Assembly: GCA_029237695.1 (NCBI GenBank)
Contig: CM055265.1
Coordinates: forward strand, 212,862,506-212,926,505
Length of the DNA stretch: 64,000 nt
Direction: 5' to 3'
DNA from: Conchocele bisecta
Taxonomy: Eukaryota; Mollusca; Bivalvia; Lucinida; Thyasiridae
Part shown: in pieces, positions 50,129 to 62,211 of the stretch
Position numbering within the stretch: position 1 is the first letter of the stretch
Layout of the letters: each line of letters starts with the position of its first letter
Program-made: the position numbers and the translations under genes
Notes under the pieces: generated by a model
Seen by the model: only the letters and a program-made list of their open reading frames with translations
What the model was told of the DNA's origin: nothing
The model's database searches: none

Positions 50129-50379
50129 TGAGCTTTTCTGTACCTTCCCCATCCCAGCAACCCAATGCCAAATATGAGTTTGTTGTTATGTACACTGTGG
50201 GTGTCAGTGAGGGGATTTGTTTCATGTAACTCCGCCATTTCTTGTTCACTGTATGTTTATTTTGTGCTTGCAGCATAACTTGATTATCCTATGGAATATT
50301 TTCTTGAAACTTCCCACATGGGTATATAGACTCACGTTTGTGTAACACACAAGAACGCACATGTAGTCTATTCATCAAA

Positions 50380-50645
50380 ATTGCAAAGTATACTTGTCTT
50401 GAGGGAGAAATTTTTAATTTATCCATTAATTGTTATTATGCTGAATTTATTACATTATCACAGCCATTTTGGCTGTGATAATGTAATAAATTCAGTATAA
50501 TAATTCTGCATTCTTTTAATTATCAAATATATGCAGTCGTTGGTTCTATATGAAATAATGCATATCGGGAAAAACAAATGATTACTTCCTCAAAGTATAC
50601 TTTACTAGGTAAGTATGCTTTGCAATTTAGGTGAAATCGGCTACT
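50380..50645. mobile_element. Family G MITE
   Basis: AAATTGCAAAGTATACTTGT to GCAATTTAGGTGAAATCGGC, with a perfect TTATTACATTATCACAGCC hairpin. Confidence 0.78.
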
Positions 50646-50734
50646 GATATGGAGTTATTGCCCTTTGGTTTATGCCCCCTTCAACCAATTTATTTGGGGG
50701 GCATTATGTTTTATCCTTGTATGTCCATCTGTGC

Positions 50735-50860
50735 ATCAGTTGTGATGGGTTGTGGCATAGGGGTTAGAACACCTGACTTCCAATCCGGAGGTTTTGGGTT
50801 CAAACCTTGCCTTGGGCATAAAAAATACTTTCATAGGTGCAAGTGGGGCATCTGTGTTCT
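50735..50860 (+). mobile_element. SINE family S, 3'-truncated
   Basis: Head GGGTTGTGGCATAGGGGTTA, anticodon arm CTTCCAATCCGGAGG, B-box GGGTTCAAACC, then GGGCATAAAAAATACTTTCA. The standard tail is missing. Confidence 0.7.
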
Positions 50861-51184
50861 AAGAACACATTTTCTTGTTTGTTTGGTTCATATGCTATCT
50901 TATATGTTTGAAGACTATTATTGTTATTTCACATTGATTGTTATTTAATTTTATTTTGTATTTAAACATTATAATTCTAATTTTATCACTGTTATTTCAT
51001 TCTGTTTAGTAACTTAGTTTTGAAGCAGGTACATGTATTCCAGAGTTGCCTTTTACGAAGCTCCAAATTAACAAATCATCACCAAAGATTGTACGTGTAA
51101 CACTGGGCTTGGGTGGACAAAACTGGGCTTATTGTCTTGCTGACCAGTGCAGCCCCTGATTAGCCGGAGCACTCGCACAGTAAA

Positions 51185-51510
51185 TTACTGGTGTGTGTGG
51201 CTGGAGAAGTGGCACGTACTGTTTCTGTGTTCAGTCTGGCTCCTGGTCTGCCAGAACACTCTAGTAGTAACTGATAATAATCTATACTGTTGTTTACAAG
51301 CATAATGCGCGTTTCACTGTCTGAATGGCGAACAGTGTAGACCCAGATCGGACTGCGCGACAGACAACAGTAAAAATCCCAAAATCAGAAACCTAACATC
51401 ATATTCAGTGCTGATTGGGGGATTTCCCCCCATCCGTACAAGGGAAATACAGGATTCAACCCCATTTGGGCCAGCCTAATAAATGACAGGCCGCTAAGCA
51501 CAAGTAATTA
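51185..51510. repeat. Old family E copy and a repeat R 3' half
   Basis: 51185-51370 has degraded E blocks (GGCTGGAGAAGTGG, GCGAACAGTGTAGACCCAGA). 51360-51510 resembles the R 3' half (AAAATCCCAAAATCAG, GGGGGATTTCCCCCC, GACAGGCCGCTAAGCACAA). Confidence 0.5.
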
Positions 51511-51780
51511 AATCACACCGTTCGCAAAGGCTATACGCCACATTTGTCCAGTCACACCCACATATTCTGGATCCCTGCATCGTCGATATTTCACAGACCG
51601 AATGACAAACACTGTAGACCCTTGTAAGGCTGCACAAATCTGCCAGCCTGACTGGTTCTACCCTTGTTGTATAGGCAATGTTTTTCCGAGCATAGCCCAT
51701 GTGTGACATGCCATGGGATTGAGTTGCATCCATGCTGGTCTGTGACTACACTGTGGCAATATTCCCATTTGTGTCGGGGA

Positions 51781-52150
51781 CAGTATTATAGGAGTGAATG
51801 GCCTTTTTGTGGAATTTATCGGGGGATATAAACTTGGAAAAGTCGCGGGAATACTGGACGAGGCCTTCCGGCCTTCGTCCAGTATTCCCGCGACTTTTCC
51901 AAGTTTATATCCCCCGATAAATTCAACAAAAAGGCCATTCATTCCTTATAATTCCAGCATTTGAAATAAATTCATCAAGAAAATGTGTTTATTTTCCGTT
52001 TTCTTAAAAATTATTTTAACTGCGCCTCACGGTTACGGAAAGTAGATCGGCGTGGGAGTTTACTGGGATATAAATTTTGGACAGAGACTTGCTACGGGCC
52101 AATCAAATGTTAGGGAATTGTGTAAATATTTTTGTGCTGGAATTATAAGG
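51781..52150 (+). mobile_element. Family F element
   Basis: ATTATAGGAGTGAATGGCCT to GTGCTGGAATTATAAGG, with palindrome and the GCGCCTCACGGTTACGGAAA tail region. The orientation is opposite to the copies at 41299 and 42635. Confidence 0.82.
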
Positions 52151-52323
52151 CTGTATCTTAGATAACATTAACTTTCAAAGTTTACCTTCTTTAAAATTGT
52201 CATTCTAAAGGTCGGACCCATAATGGGTTGTTTTCAAGCGAAAAATGAAATTGAAAATTTATAATAAAATTTGAATTTATGTGTATTCCATTCACAATAA
52301 GGGCTTGTATATTCAAGGATTAA

Positions 52324-52567
52324 CACTTTCAACCCTAAGTAACAGGAATGGATTTCGATATGTTAATTTTGCAACTAATCCAATTGTCACAAATTGATTT
52401 TCAGACTAATCCATTTATGAAAAAGGGGGTGTTTTTGTTCTCAAATATATGAAAATTACTTGCAAAAAGTGCAGATCCTGATGAGACGGCTCGTCACGAG
52501 CCGTCTCATCTGGATCTACACTTTTGGCCAATACCACTATACAGGCCTGTGGTGTTGAAAGGGTTGA
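52324..52567. mobile_element. Family D MITE
   Basis: CACTTTCAACCCTAAGTAAC to CTGTGGTGTTGAAAGGGTTG, with core GACGGCTCGTCACGAGCCGT. Confidence 0.78.
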
Positions 52568-53121
52568 CATGTTCACAGATGCGATCAAATAAATATGAAA
52601 TCCCAATTAATCAGTCAAATACATGTAAACATCATGACTGATGATGGCATGTTAATCTGTGAGCTCGGAATTACCGGTATATGTGTATGTTTAATACAAT
52701 ATAGCTGTTCATACGAGGTCTGTGTCGTAGGTTCGCTCGTACAAATACAAACTGCATTTTTCCCTGATGTCTATTGCATGTAAAATGTACACATGATCAC
52801 CATGCGATTCCAGTGTCTTTCAGTTTGATGGTGTCTATGTGCCAGATAAGTAGCCATGCAGATGTGGCCATACTGTGTTCCCCTTCATTGTGATCATAAA
52901 ATGCAATACACAACACTTGCAAGGTCGATTCATGATTCACGTATGTAACCGGAAGCCTGAATCTGTTGAGCCAGCGTTGTGTTTTCACAGTTTACTTGAA
53001 TAACTCATCCAGCCATGGAGCTGAGGTGGCTCAGTGGTTAACTTGCTGTATTTTAGACCTGGCAGTCACTGGTCATATTAGTTTGTTCTTTGTGAGGAAA
53101 CTGTATCCTGAAGCCTAGTTC
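52568..53121. other. No recognised feature
   Basis: Non-repetitive, with no exon-like frame longer than about 60 codons and no supporting motif. Confidence 0.4.
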
Positions 53122-55098
53122 GAGGGTGGGTCAATAAGTAGTGTCACTTGACCATTATCTTTTAAACCACTCGTCCAACATGAATAAAATTTGGCACTTG
53201 CATTCATTAACGTTATTGGGATTAACGTAGCGTTCATGGCGTCTACAATATATGACCATTTATGACGTGTCTGGCACAGCGGTCAGAATCACTAACGAAA
53301 AACAAATGACGTATATTTAAATAGAAGGAATATGAAGGTATACAACAGCAGAAATGCACCATGTGCGGCAGCTCGTTTATAGAAAGCCAGTGCTACTTTA
53401 CCAGTGAGTCAGAAAATGCGTGACTCCTTTCAGTGCCGGACGGGAGACTACGAAATATGGGAACTGCTGATTTTATTCATAGACTCAAATAATGTTGAGA
53501 CAATGATAGAAATAAATAACATAGCTGGGCGAATGAAACAGGAATAGATTAGTCATGTATATAACATAGCTCAGTTACATTTTCATACAATTTTAACAAA
53601 GTGTTTGAAAATGAGAACAATTTCCGCCAGGTTGGTGCCTGAAAATCTTCGCTCGGAGCACAAATAGTGATGTGTTCAAATCGCCAAGAAATCGCCCAAA
53701 CTGCATCATAATGAAGAAAACCCCTTCATGTCTTTCATCGATGTAAATGAAGAAGCATAAATATGTTGTGATCAAACGGAATTAACAAGCCAGTCTAAGG
53801 AATGCGATGATTTGAACTGTCATTGACAAGAACAATTCTGGCAGAATATAAACTTCGGACACGAATTTCGTACGATCCTGATTGTGTAATTATAGTGCAT
53901 TGGTGTTAAAATGGTAAAGCAATCAACAAAAAATATCACGAAACATTTTATTCCAAAAATCACAAGCTCTCCAGAAAGAGTCCAAAAGAACTGGACGTGG
54001 CATCCATAATTTTACAAAATTACTTGATGTGCCACCACACGAGACTCGTGACATCATTGCTGCGCGTGCGTGATTATGACGTTCTATATCCTGCCTATTC
54101 GTCGGACAAAATCTACATAAACATACGATATTTCTTTATTTGAAAACTGCAGTTTTCAAATAAAGAAATATAACTACCGTATGTTTCATATGATGTATCC
54201 TCCGTTACAGTAACTTAGATAACATTCAGTCACACGTGACTGCAAGTGTCGAATGTATCAACGCCGGTTGCTTAGCAACAAATGTTGCTGCCCGGTGACA
54301 ATGGTAATATTCTGTCGTAGACCCCACGAGAGACTACGGCATCACTGGACGGTTGAAAATAGCCAAAATTGACTGCTTTTCTGAGGGCGGCGGGTGACTT
54401 ATAAAAATCACCGCCTCTCACAATCAGTTAAGGAGGCTCTTGCGACAAGTATTGAAAAATACTCGCAAATGAAGTACAAATCGCGCGCCACAATAAAAAT
54501 TCAGTAACCGCATCAGATGTGTTCAATTAATTTTTTACAATGTTACCCCACCCACCTATTTTTGGCCAGAAATGTCAACACGACTGAATTTATCGGAATT
54601 GTTTTCATGAAAATATGAGGCACAGATACTTTGTTATGTCTTGTTCTATCACTTGTAACACCACACCATTTTCTGAAAATTATTTCAAAACGGGGTCATA
54701 ACCAGCTCAAATTTTCGCTACAAATGCCCGAAAAATACCTTAAATTCTGAAGCGAAACCGTACCGGCGAGACAGCATAGCATGCGCCATTTTCCAAGATG
54801 TCAAAATCAACCGGAGCTAACATTCAGTTTCGTAGAATTATGAAATACTCTAAAAACTACACCTAGTCAAGCCTCCCCAAAGTCAAGAAATATTCATAAA
54901 CCTATTTTTCTAGACACACTGGTGTAACTTACAGGGTCGGTAGTGAAGTATATAGAAAATAAATCGTCCACCCCCTTTTTAAAGCTAGCTGCCCACTGTC
55001 CCGTGAGACCTACCCTGTCGGAATATAGAACGAAAATTAAGTTTTAGACATAATTTTAAAGTTATGTATCATGTGACACTACTTATTTACAACCCCTC
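53122..55098. mobile_element. ~2-kb DNA transposon relic with 26-bp inverted ends
   Basis: Ends GAGGGTGGGTCAATAAGTAG (then TGTCAC) and its inverse (five mismatches) at 55073-55098. The end sequence recalls mariner-like termini. No intact transposase; the longest frames are short and unrecognised. A perfect AT-rich hairpin centred on CTGCAG lies at about 54128-54172. Confidence 0.6.
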
Positions 55099-55397
55099 AT
55101 GTTGTTGTCTTGGGACTGGAAACAGTAATCATGTATAATATAAGTGTTAATGTTTGATAATAAGAGTTAGGCAGCACTTAGGCTATGCATCAGTCTGATC
55201 AGACTGTATACTGATTGACATACTGTCACTGGCGTAATCAGCAAAATGATTTGGGCCAATTCTGTCCATGTTAATTTGTAAGGGATCACGATATGCAATT
55301 ATTCCAAATACAAAAGTACAGTGGAACCACTATAACTGGACACACTGGTATGTCCCAATGCTGTCCAAATTGGAGAGCATATTCAGGTATTTGAGTG

Positions 55398-55647
55398 CTT
55401 TAACCCTTTCACCTCTAAGTAACTGAATGGGCTGCGATATGTTTGTTTTGCAACCAATCCAATCATCGCAAAATGATTTTCAGACTATTCCATTTATAAA
55501 AAGGGGGTATTTGTTTTTCTCAAAAATATGAAAATTACTTTCAAACAGTGCAGATCCTGATGAGACGGCTCGTTACGAGCCGACTCATCTGGATCTGCAC
55601 TGTTTGCATAAACCGATATAGCGGGCTTTCGGGTTCAAAGGGTTAAG
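55398..55647. mobile_element. Family D MITE
   Basis: TAACCCTTTCACCTCTAAGT to TTTCGGGTTCAAAGGGTTAA, with core GACGGCTCGTTACGAGCCGA. Confidence 0.78.
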
Positions 55648-55795
55648 ATGTGTGTATGCTTTACAATAATGAATAACGGGGTGGTTGGTCGGGCGAACGC
55701 GACGGCGTAAATTAACGGTAGGGGTTCCTCCTTATAGGAATCACGATCTGCATGGTTTAGCTCTCCGGTACGTTTTTATCTTTGGCTCTTTTATA

Positions 55796-57185
55796 CTCAA
55801 GTGAAAAAGTCTTGTCCCCTCTACTAGATTGCGGCTTGTAGGTTTATCGTGGGTGAAAACAAAGAAAACACAACTTTAATATGAAATTTATTCATTACGA
55901 AGTTAATGGTATGAAATTCATTATGATATGAAAATCGTGTGTATGCCATATCAGATATGCAAATGAACATCGAAATACCAAATTCACAAAAGTCAGTACC
56001 GTGTATGTCCCCCATTAGCCCGAATCACTGCGTTGCACCGTCTCCTCATAGAGTCGATAAGGTCGCGAATTGTTCCTTGCGGAATGTTGGCCCACTCGTC
56101 CAAAACGGCTACTTGAAGTTCGTTGACGTTCTTTGGCTGATGTGGACGTTGACGTAATTTACGTTTGACGTTGTCCCATAGATGCTCGATAGGCGCCAGT
56201 ACAACATCTCTGTATTTGGCTGCGTTCAAGTTTCCTTCAATTGGCACCAAACGCGTCTTGTGGTGAAAACTTATGCCGCCCCAAAACATCTTCGATCTAC
56301 CGCCGTACCTGTCTTTCTCTAACACACAACAATCGGCGTGACGTTCGTTTTTGCGGCGATATACGCGCGTCCTACTGTCGTGTGTTGACAAGTTGAATCT
56401 GAATTCGTCGGAGAAAAAAACATTATTCCAGTCTCTCCGAGTCCATCGCAGATGATTTCTGGCCCAAACAATGCGATTGTTCCGATTCCGTCGTGATAGG
56501 ATAGGCCCAACGTATGGTCTCCGCGCTCTGATGCCAATATCCCTCAGCCGGTTTTTGACGGTGGCTCTGCTAACGTCACGACCGGCTCTCCCTAAAATCC
56601 TTCTCGACGTCGACGCAGCATTTTCCACCCTGTTACGTAAGTGTGAAGTTCGTATGTACTGATCTTGACGTCGTGACGTCACACGCGGTCTCCCGCTGCG
56701 TGGCAAGTGTTTGACGGAGCCTGTTCGCCGGAATTTCACCCTCAATCGTCGAATTGTCTTCGTATGGACTCCAAAATTACGTGCGACATCAATTTGTCGG
56801 GCCCCAGCATCCAACATGCCTATTGCGCGTTCTTTTAAATTTTCTCCTGACGTCGGCATGACGTTAATCAAGTTACGTCTGAAATGCTGCATACAGCGCG
56901 TATTCTCCTAGAGTTTTTTCGTGTTTTTCTTACTTGGCAGACTTGTATGCTTCGTAATGGACAATAATATCGAAGTGAATACTGCACGAGCACCTCGTAC
57001 ATGCCAAAACGATAAGACGTCAATTTCGTGGTGCACGTGCCGTTACAGGAGAATTAATTCAATAAAACCCGGGCATCGCAAATGGATATCCCGTGCGATC
57101 TTGTGTGTATAATTTTATAAGTATACGTCATCAATTCATCTCAAAATATGAAATTATAAAAGGGGACAAGACTTGTTCACTTGAG
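55796..57185 (-). mobile_element. Tc1/mariner-superfamily element
   Basis: 1390 bp. The inverted ends CTCAAGTGAAAAAGTCTTGT (then CCCCT) and its partner differ at one base (55796-55820 and 57161-57185). Flanked by TA at 55794-55795 and 57186-57187. It contains one transposase frame on the minus strand. Confidence 0.95.
55993..56892 (-). pseudogene. Tc1-like DD(34)E transposase, internally deleted (299 aa)
   Basis: Open frame with the family order. N-terminal paired-type helix-turn-helix (GMLDAGARQIDVARNFGVHT, residues ~24-43), GRPRVTSRRQ linker, second DNA-binding part up to IRARRP, catalytic core with the first Asp in FFSDEFRFNL, then GGRSKMFWGGIS. After KYRDVVL it jumps straight to APIEHLWDNVKRKLR. 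The normal ~45-50 residues with QDNARPH (second Asp) and WPxxSPDLN are missing, while the final Glu (IEHLWD) is kept. The deletion, at about 56200, is in frame, so the frame stays open although catalysis should be lost. Normal length is about 340 residues. Confidence 0.93.
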
Positions 57186-57370
57186 TATATTACCTGGCAG
57201 TTGAATTGGGTTGTTGCCCATTATAAAAGTAGTAAGATTATTACTGATCCTACTGTTGGGAGGGGGCCAAGAGATTATGGTGTGGCGAGGACCTGGCATC
57301 AGATCAGGATTATTCTGATTTCAGATTATGTTCTGTTTTACTGCCAATGTGATAACTTGGGCATCAGGAA

Positions 57371-57600
57371 CACATGCTTTAACCCATTCCATGTGGAATA
57401 CCCATATATGGGTATAAGATTTTCTAAAACAAATCTGCAATTTTTCTCATTTCTCATCGAAAGTATATGTTGTGACCACTCATTTGAACCGTCTCAATGA
57501 GACGGTTCAAATGCTGGCCACACCATATAATTTTAGGGATATACAACACAACTGATTTTTCTATCAGCAAAATGGGGAATCCCCAGAAATGGGTTAAAGA
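57371..57600. mobile_element. Family J palindromic element
   Basis: TTAACCCATTCCATG to AAATGGGTTAAAG, with core CATTTGAACCGTCTCAATGA. It lies directly after the interrupted repeat R. Confidence 0.7.
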
Positions 57601-57920
57601 TCATTGTTTCTCCATCATACACGCAAGTTTGCAAACCTGTGTGACATAACAATGGCCGTTAATGATGCATGCTCACCAAAGATGTTATGCAAATTTACAA
57701 CATTTGAAAACATGTATGTATTATTTGTATCTACACTTAGCCAAAATCCCACCAGCCATGTTCAAATGTATTTTATATCTCCGCATGTACATGTATACTA
57801 CATTTCAATCAGATGTATGTTTGTATCACTATGTGCCTTGTTATGATGTATTGTACATGAGTATTATGGTGTAACCCTTTCACAACTACATTTTGCTGAA
57901 TTATGTGTTTTTTGTTATCT

Positions 57921-58016
57921 GGGCCCGGTTGCTCAAAGCTTCTGTTAGCTTAACAGACTGTTAAATCCGGATTTAACAGTCTGTTACGCTAACAGCGGTT
58001 TTGAGCAACCGGGCCC
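57921..58016. repeat. 96-bp palindrome ending GGGCCCGGTTGCTCAAAGC
   Basis: Arms close on TTAAATCCGGATTTAA with a few mismatches (AGCTTAACAG / CTGTTACGCT). Probably a minimal MITE. Confidence 0.85.
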
Positions 58017-58264
58017 TGCTGTTTAATTATTCTTGATTTAAAACCTGTATTAAAATTGTCTAAATTGAAGACAGCTATTATGTGCTGACAAAACGTGTTT
58101 TTGTTATTATAAGAAAAATATGATACATGTATATGGTCGAAAATGGTCATGTTATGAAAATAGATTTAAACTTTATTTTGAAAACCCATAAAATAATCTG
58201 AACTGAATACATGTCTGGTCTGGAAATTGTATGTGCATACAATTGTAATTATTTCATAGCTATT

Positions 58265-58705
58265 ATTTACATGTATGCCCCCTATGTGTAGCAGGGCATA
58301 TTGTGTTGCTCTTGAGGTTCCGTCCTTACGTCCGTCCGTGTACATTTACAGCTACAAGTTTGTAAGATGTTCTCCAACGTGTAATATCTTCTATATTACG
58401 CGAAGGATTGCTTCAATATTTGAAACTTGAATCACCTGAACATTTGTCACACACTCGCACCACCATTAACACGACCTTGACCGTTGTCACCTTGAAATGT
58501 CACTGAAACACTTAGCCATTTTGTTACGTCAAAAAGTTTCTAAGAGTTTCTCCAACATGTACCATCTTCAATATTACTCAAAGGATTGCTTCAATACCTG
58601 GACACTTGAATCACCTGATCATTTGTCACACACTCGCGCCACCATTAACACGACCTTGACCTTTGTCACCTTCAAAATGTCGCTGAAACACTTAGCCATT
58701 TTGTG
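58265..58705 (+). repeat. Two ~175-bp tandem units with a GGGGGCATA-type leader
   Basis: The leader (TATGCCCCCTATGTGTAGCA, TACGTCCGTCCGTG) precedes two units with TTGTAAGATGTTCTCCAACG / GTTTCTCCAACATG, AAGGATTGCTTCAATA and CATTTGTCACACACTCGC. The inverse relative is at about 22180-22510. Confidence 0.75.
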
Positions 58706-59166
58706 GGTGGCAGGTGGAAGCATGCGATGGGTAATTTAATGATGGGGTTCATCCTTGCCGGAATTCCGATTGGAGACCTGGGGGTCGTTTCACTAAACTT
58801 CGTACGACGAAAATGTTCGTAAGATCAAATTTAGGATCATCTGAAAATGTCAATTGATCGATTTACATTTATTGAGCATAGGCTGCATATGCAGCCTATG
58901 CTCAATAAATGTAAATCCAATAATTGTTTACAAGAAAACATTGTTAATCTGAAATTTACACTTACGAACATTTTAGTTGTACGAAGTTTAGTGAAACGGG
59001 CCCCTGGTTTGGCCCTCACATACGTCTTTGGCATTTTGTATGTGACAGTTGAATCTGGTTATACCCCTTATGTATTTCTCCCCAATGCAGCATGTTAAAA
59101 CAGGATCGAACCCATTTGCCCTGCCTTACATGACCTTAGCTGTTGATAGGCCATTAAACAAACAAA
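58704..59166 (+). repeat. Repeat R copy interrupted by a family C MITE
   Basis: R parts 58704-58780 and 59008-59166 (GGAATTCCGATTGGAGACCT, then GTTTGGCCCTCACATACGTC...). The family C element is 58777-59007. R is also shortened after GGTTATACCCCTTA. Confidence 0.82.
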
Positions 59167-59212
59167 CTCATTTGACGAGACAGCATAAGACGAGATACAC
59201 AGGCCTCATATA

Positions 59213-59437
59213 TGTGGCAGTGACTGGAGAAATGGGGCTTATGGGTTTTCTGATCAAATTTCACACTCGTGTAGCCTGATAATTATCTATATTCCTTGTT
59301 AGAAGCATAACTGGTGTTGCATTGATGGAATGGCGAACAGTGCAGATCCTGATCAGACTGTGCGAATGCACAGGCTGATCTGGATCTACACTGGTCACAA
59401 AATGCATGAGCCCATTTCTCCAGCCACAGCCACATAT
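59213..59437. mobile_element. Family E element
   Basis: GTGGCAGTGACTGGAGAAAT to CATTTCTCCAGCCACAGCC, near full length. Confidence 0.78.
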
Positions 59438-59797
59438 CGGCTGTTACTCAGCAGTGGAGACAAGCATGTTGAATTGTACAAACACAGATAAAATTCTCTC
59501 TACCCTGTTATGTTCTGTAATAGATAACAAGTTTACCTGCTCATGGTAACATGCACATTAGGGTTCAACACCGAGAAATAAGAGATTTGTGAATGTTCGG
59601 CGGTTTTGCTTCCAGTGTGTATGTGATCCGCATGTAGTTGGTTAATTGTGTGGCGTAATGACCACTTAATACAAATCTCCTCAAAAGATGGATGGTGTTT
59701 CCCTGGCAGATTGACAAATAGTGTCATGTGCGGATCCAGGCGGGGGCGTGTCCTCTAAAATTTGTCAAATTTAGATTTTAAGTTTTTAACCCATTTT

Positions 59798-60488
59798 TAG
59801 CTCGCCTATTCGAAAAATAATGAGAGCTTATGTAGTCACCCCGGAGTCGGCGTCCTCTTCACACCTTGGTTAAGGTATTTAGTCAAGCTTGTATATGGAA
59901 TGCTCGTGGCCCTACATCCACCATACTTGGACAACTTCATCTCCTAGTGATGTACATCAACAACTCCTGACCTATATTTGACCTTGACCTACATTTAACC
60001 TTGAATTACTTAGAGTTATTTCCCCCTGGTTAAGGTTTGTACTCAAACTTGCTTAAGGTTTATAGTCTAGCTTGTATATGGAATACTCCTGGTCCTACAC
60101 CCACCATACTTGGACAACTTCATCTCCTAGTGATGTATGTCAATAATCCCTGACCTATATTTGACCTTGACCTACTTTTACCCTTGGATTACTTAGTTAT
60201 TTCCCCTTGGTTACGGTTTTTAGTCAAGCTTGTATATGGAATACTCCTGGGCCTACAGCAACCATACTTGGAAAACTTCATCTCCTAGTGATGTACATCA
60301 ATAACCCCTGACCTATATCTGACATTGACCAACATTTAACCTTGAATTACTTAGTTAATTTCCCTTGGTTAAGGTTTTTAGTCAACCTTGGTTAAGGTTT
60401 TTATGCGGGCTGCGGCCACCTTGTTTCTCAAGCTATGTGTACATCGACAACCCTCATAGTCGAGCTATGCTGTTCTCATACAGCTCTT
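59798..60488 (-). mobile_element. Single short Helitron-like (HINE/pearl-type) element
   Basis: Read on the minus strand: start AAGAGCTGTATGAGAACAGC, then CTCGACTATGAGGGTTGTCG, about three to four ~160-bp central repeats, CCGACTCCGGGGTGACTACA, and end CTCATTATTTTTCGAATAGG then CGAGCTA. It is a normal-sized relative of the array at 7141-14920. Confidence 0.82.
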
Positions 60489-60499
60489 CTTTTTTACGT

Positions 60500-60632
60500 G
60501 GAAAAATTTGATTATTTCCTTATTTCTCACCGAAAGTGTATGTTGTTACAACTCAGTTGAACCGTCTCGTCGAGACGGTTCAACTGAGTGGTAACAACAT
60601 ATACTTTTGATTAGAAATAAGAAAAAATGCAG
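60500..60632. mobile_element. Family J palindromic element
   Basis: TTATTTCTCACCGAAAGTGT to TACTTTTGATTAGAAATAA, with core CAGTTGAACCGTCTCGTCGA. Confidence 0.75.
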
Positions 60633-61298
60633 AAAATAATCTGAATTTTATGAAATTTGAAGATCATATGTGTCTTGTTTGAAATTCACACCCCCCTCTA
60701 GACATAAATCCTGGATCCACCCCTGAGTGTGGTTCCTGATCAGACTGCGGATTTGCATTCTGGTCTGTGTTTACCCTGTTCACAAAGGTAATATTAGCTA
60801 GGTTTTGTCAAGACGTGGCACATTTTTGGTTTACTGCTTCATAAAGCTTCCTGCAGATAAGACTGCACATGCACCTAAATACCTGTACATCTTGGCTGCC
60901 CGCTGATAAAATAACCTTGGGACATTTGTTTCCAGTGTAGATCTTGATCAACGAATTGTTGGCGTATACTGTATTTATTCTAATAGTAGCCCTCCCCTCC
61001 CATGTTTGCATTCTAAATATGTTACTTTCACATACAAAAGCCATTTAAAACTAAAAGACTTAAAATTGTATGTGAAATAACATATTTTGTTCCTATTTTC
61101 CACGTTTCAATCCCCACAAATTGCATAGCCCCAGGGGCGTTTATTCGGTACTATTACTATGGTTAGATTGTCCATCCGTGTGTCCATCAATAAACTTAGT
61201 AAAGCCTGTAAAGTTCTTATAGCTTCTGTTCCCTGCATGGAACTTCTCGATAGTTCACTCATACATATAATTGATGGTCCTCTATCTGTACATATACG
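60633..61298. other. No recognised feature
   Basis: Mixed sequence. GGATCC-containing ends near 59735 and 60715 may bracket the HINE and family J elements, but this is weak. No gene seen. Confidence 0.35.
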
Positions 61299-61395
61299 TG
61301 GGTGGTGGTCGGGCGAATGAGACGGTGTAAATAAACGGTATGGGTTCCTCCTTATAGAAATCACGATTTGCCTGGTTTGGCCCTCAGCTACGACA
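61299..61395 (+). repeat. Repeat R 5' fragment
   Basis: GTGGGTGGTGGTCGGGCGAA, GTAAATAAACGGTATGGGTT and TGCCTGGTTTGGCCCTCAGC match the start of R. Confidence 0.7.
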
Positions 61396-61507
61396 TCGAT
61401 GTGTTAAATTATGATCAATTTTACTGACAAATATGGCTGATGTTTATCAGTGTTTATGATTGCAATGCACACAGGAATTTATTTCAGTGCTCTTACATCG
61501 GAATTAC

Positions 61508-61573
61508 AGTGAAACCTCTAAACCGGACCCCCTGGGGACCTCCCAGGGTGTCCGGTTTAGAGGTTTCACTGTT
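61508..61573. repeat. ~65-bp palindrome ACAGTGAAACCTCTAAACCG
   Basis: Arms meet over CCCCCTGGGGACCTCCCAGG. Single-arm relics of the same sequence occur at about 2080-2118. Confidence 0.85.
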
Positions 61574-61684
61574 TTATAATTTGACAGACACCACCCAGTC
61601 ACTATTAGATCTACTTTGCTAAATCATTCCATGTGTAGTAGATTGTCATTTCCTCTGGCCTCTGTCACCAAGGAAACGTTGATC

Positions 61685-62102
61685 TGACTGGAGAATGGGG
61701 CTTACCGTAATAACCCTAAATATTCGGACACCATTTGTTTGGCATTAAAATATATTGTTTCCCCACATCAGTGAGCATGCCAATTTAGTTTATTGCTTTA
61801 ATCGCAATACAATAACAATGTATTTGGATACAATTTAATAGGGGTTTCCCAAAGCAAATTGTGTCCGAATACATAAGGTTAATACGGTAATGCTGTTGTT
61901 GCCAGTCTAGCACCTGATCTGATGGCACACTCCCGCAGCATGATAGTCACCTATATTGTTTGTTCGAAACATGCCGCTTGTTTCACTGACTGTATAGTGA
62001 ACAGTGCAGACTGAGATCGGACTGTGTGGATGTGCAGGCTGGCCTGGGTCTACACTAGTCACAAATGCTTTAAGCCCAATTTCTCCAGTCACATTCAGAT
62101 AT
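61685..62102. mobile_element. Family E copy split by a TA-flanked MITE
   Basis: The E parts are 61685-61704 and 61888-62102. The insert 61705-61887 has ~29-bp inverted ends (CCGTAATAACCCTAAATATT and partner) and is flanked by TA, as expected for a Tc1/mariner-type MITE. Confidence 0.82.
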
Positions 62103-62211
62103 GAGAAAAGCCATGTGATTTTGTACCTAAGAAGATGGGCGATACTAATGTACATGTATGATATTGTTTGTAAATGATGTTGAAAGTTGACAAAATGTTC
62201 AGAGCAAATGC

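Larger units (their letters stand above)
55677..57370 (+). repeat. Repeat R copy interrupted by a Tc1/mariner element
   Basis: Left part 55677-55795 (GGGGTGGTTGGTCGGGCGAA ... TCACGATCTGCATGGTTTAG). Right part 57186-57370 (ACTGATCCTACTGTTGGGAG, GGACCTGGCATCAGATCAGG). Comparison with the copy at 1163-1587 shows the two halves belong together. Confidence 0.75.

Noticed and set aside
59732..60724. Large element bounded by GGATCC ends around the HINE and family J copies
   Set aside because: The end similarity is only about a dozen bases and no target duplication was seen.
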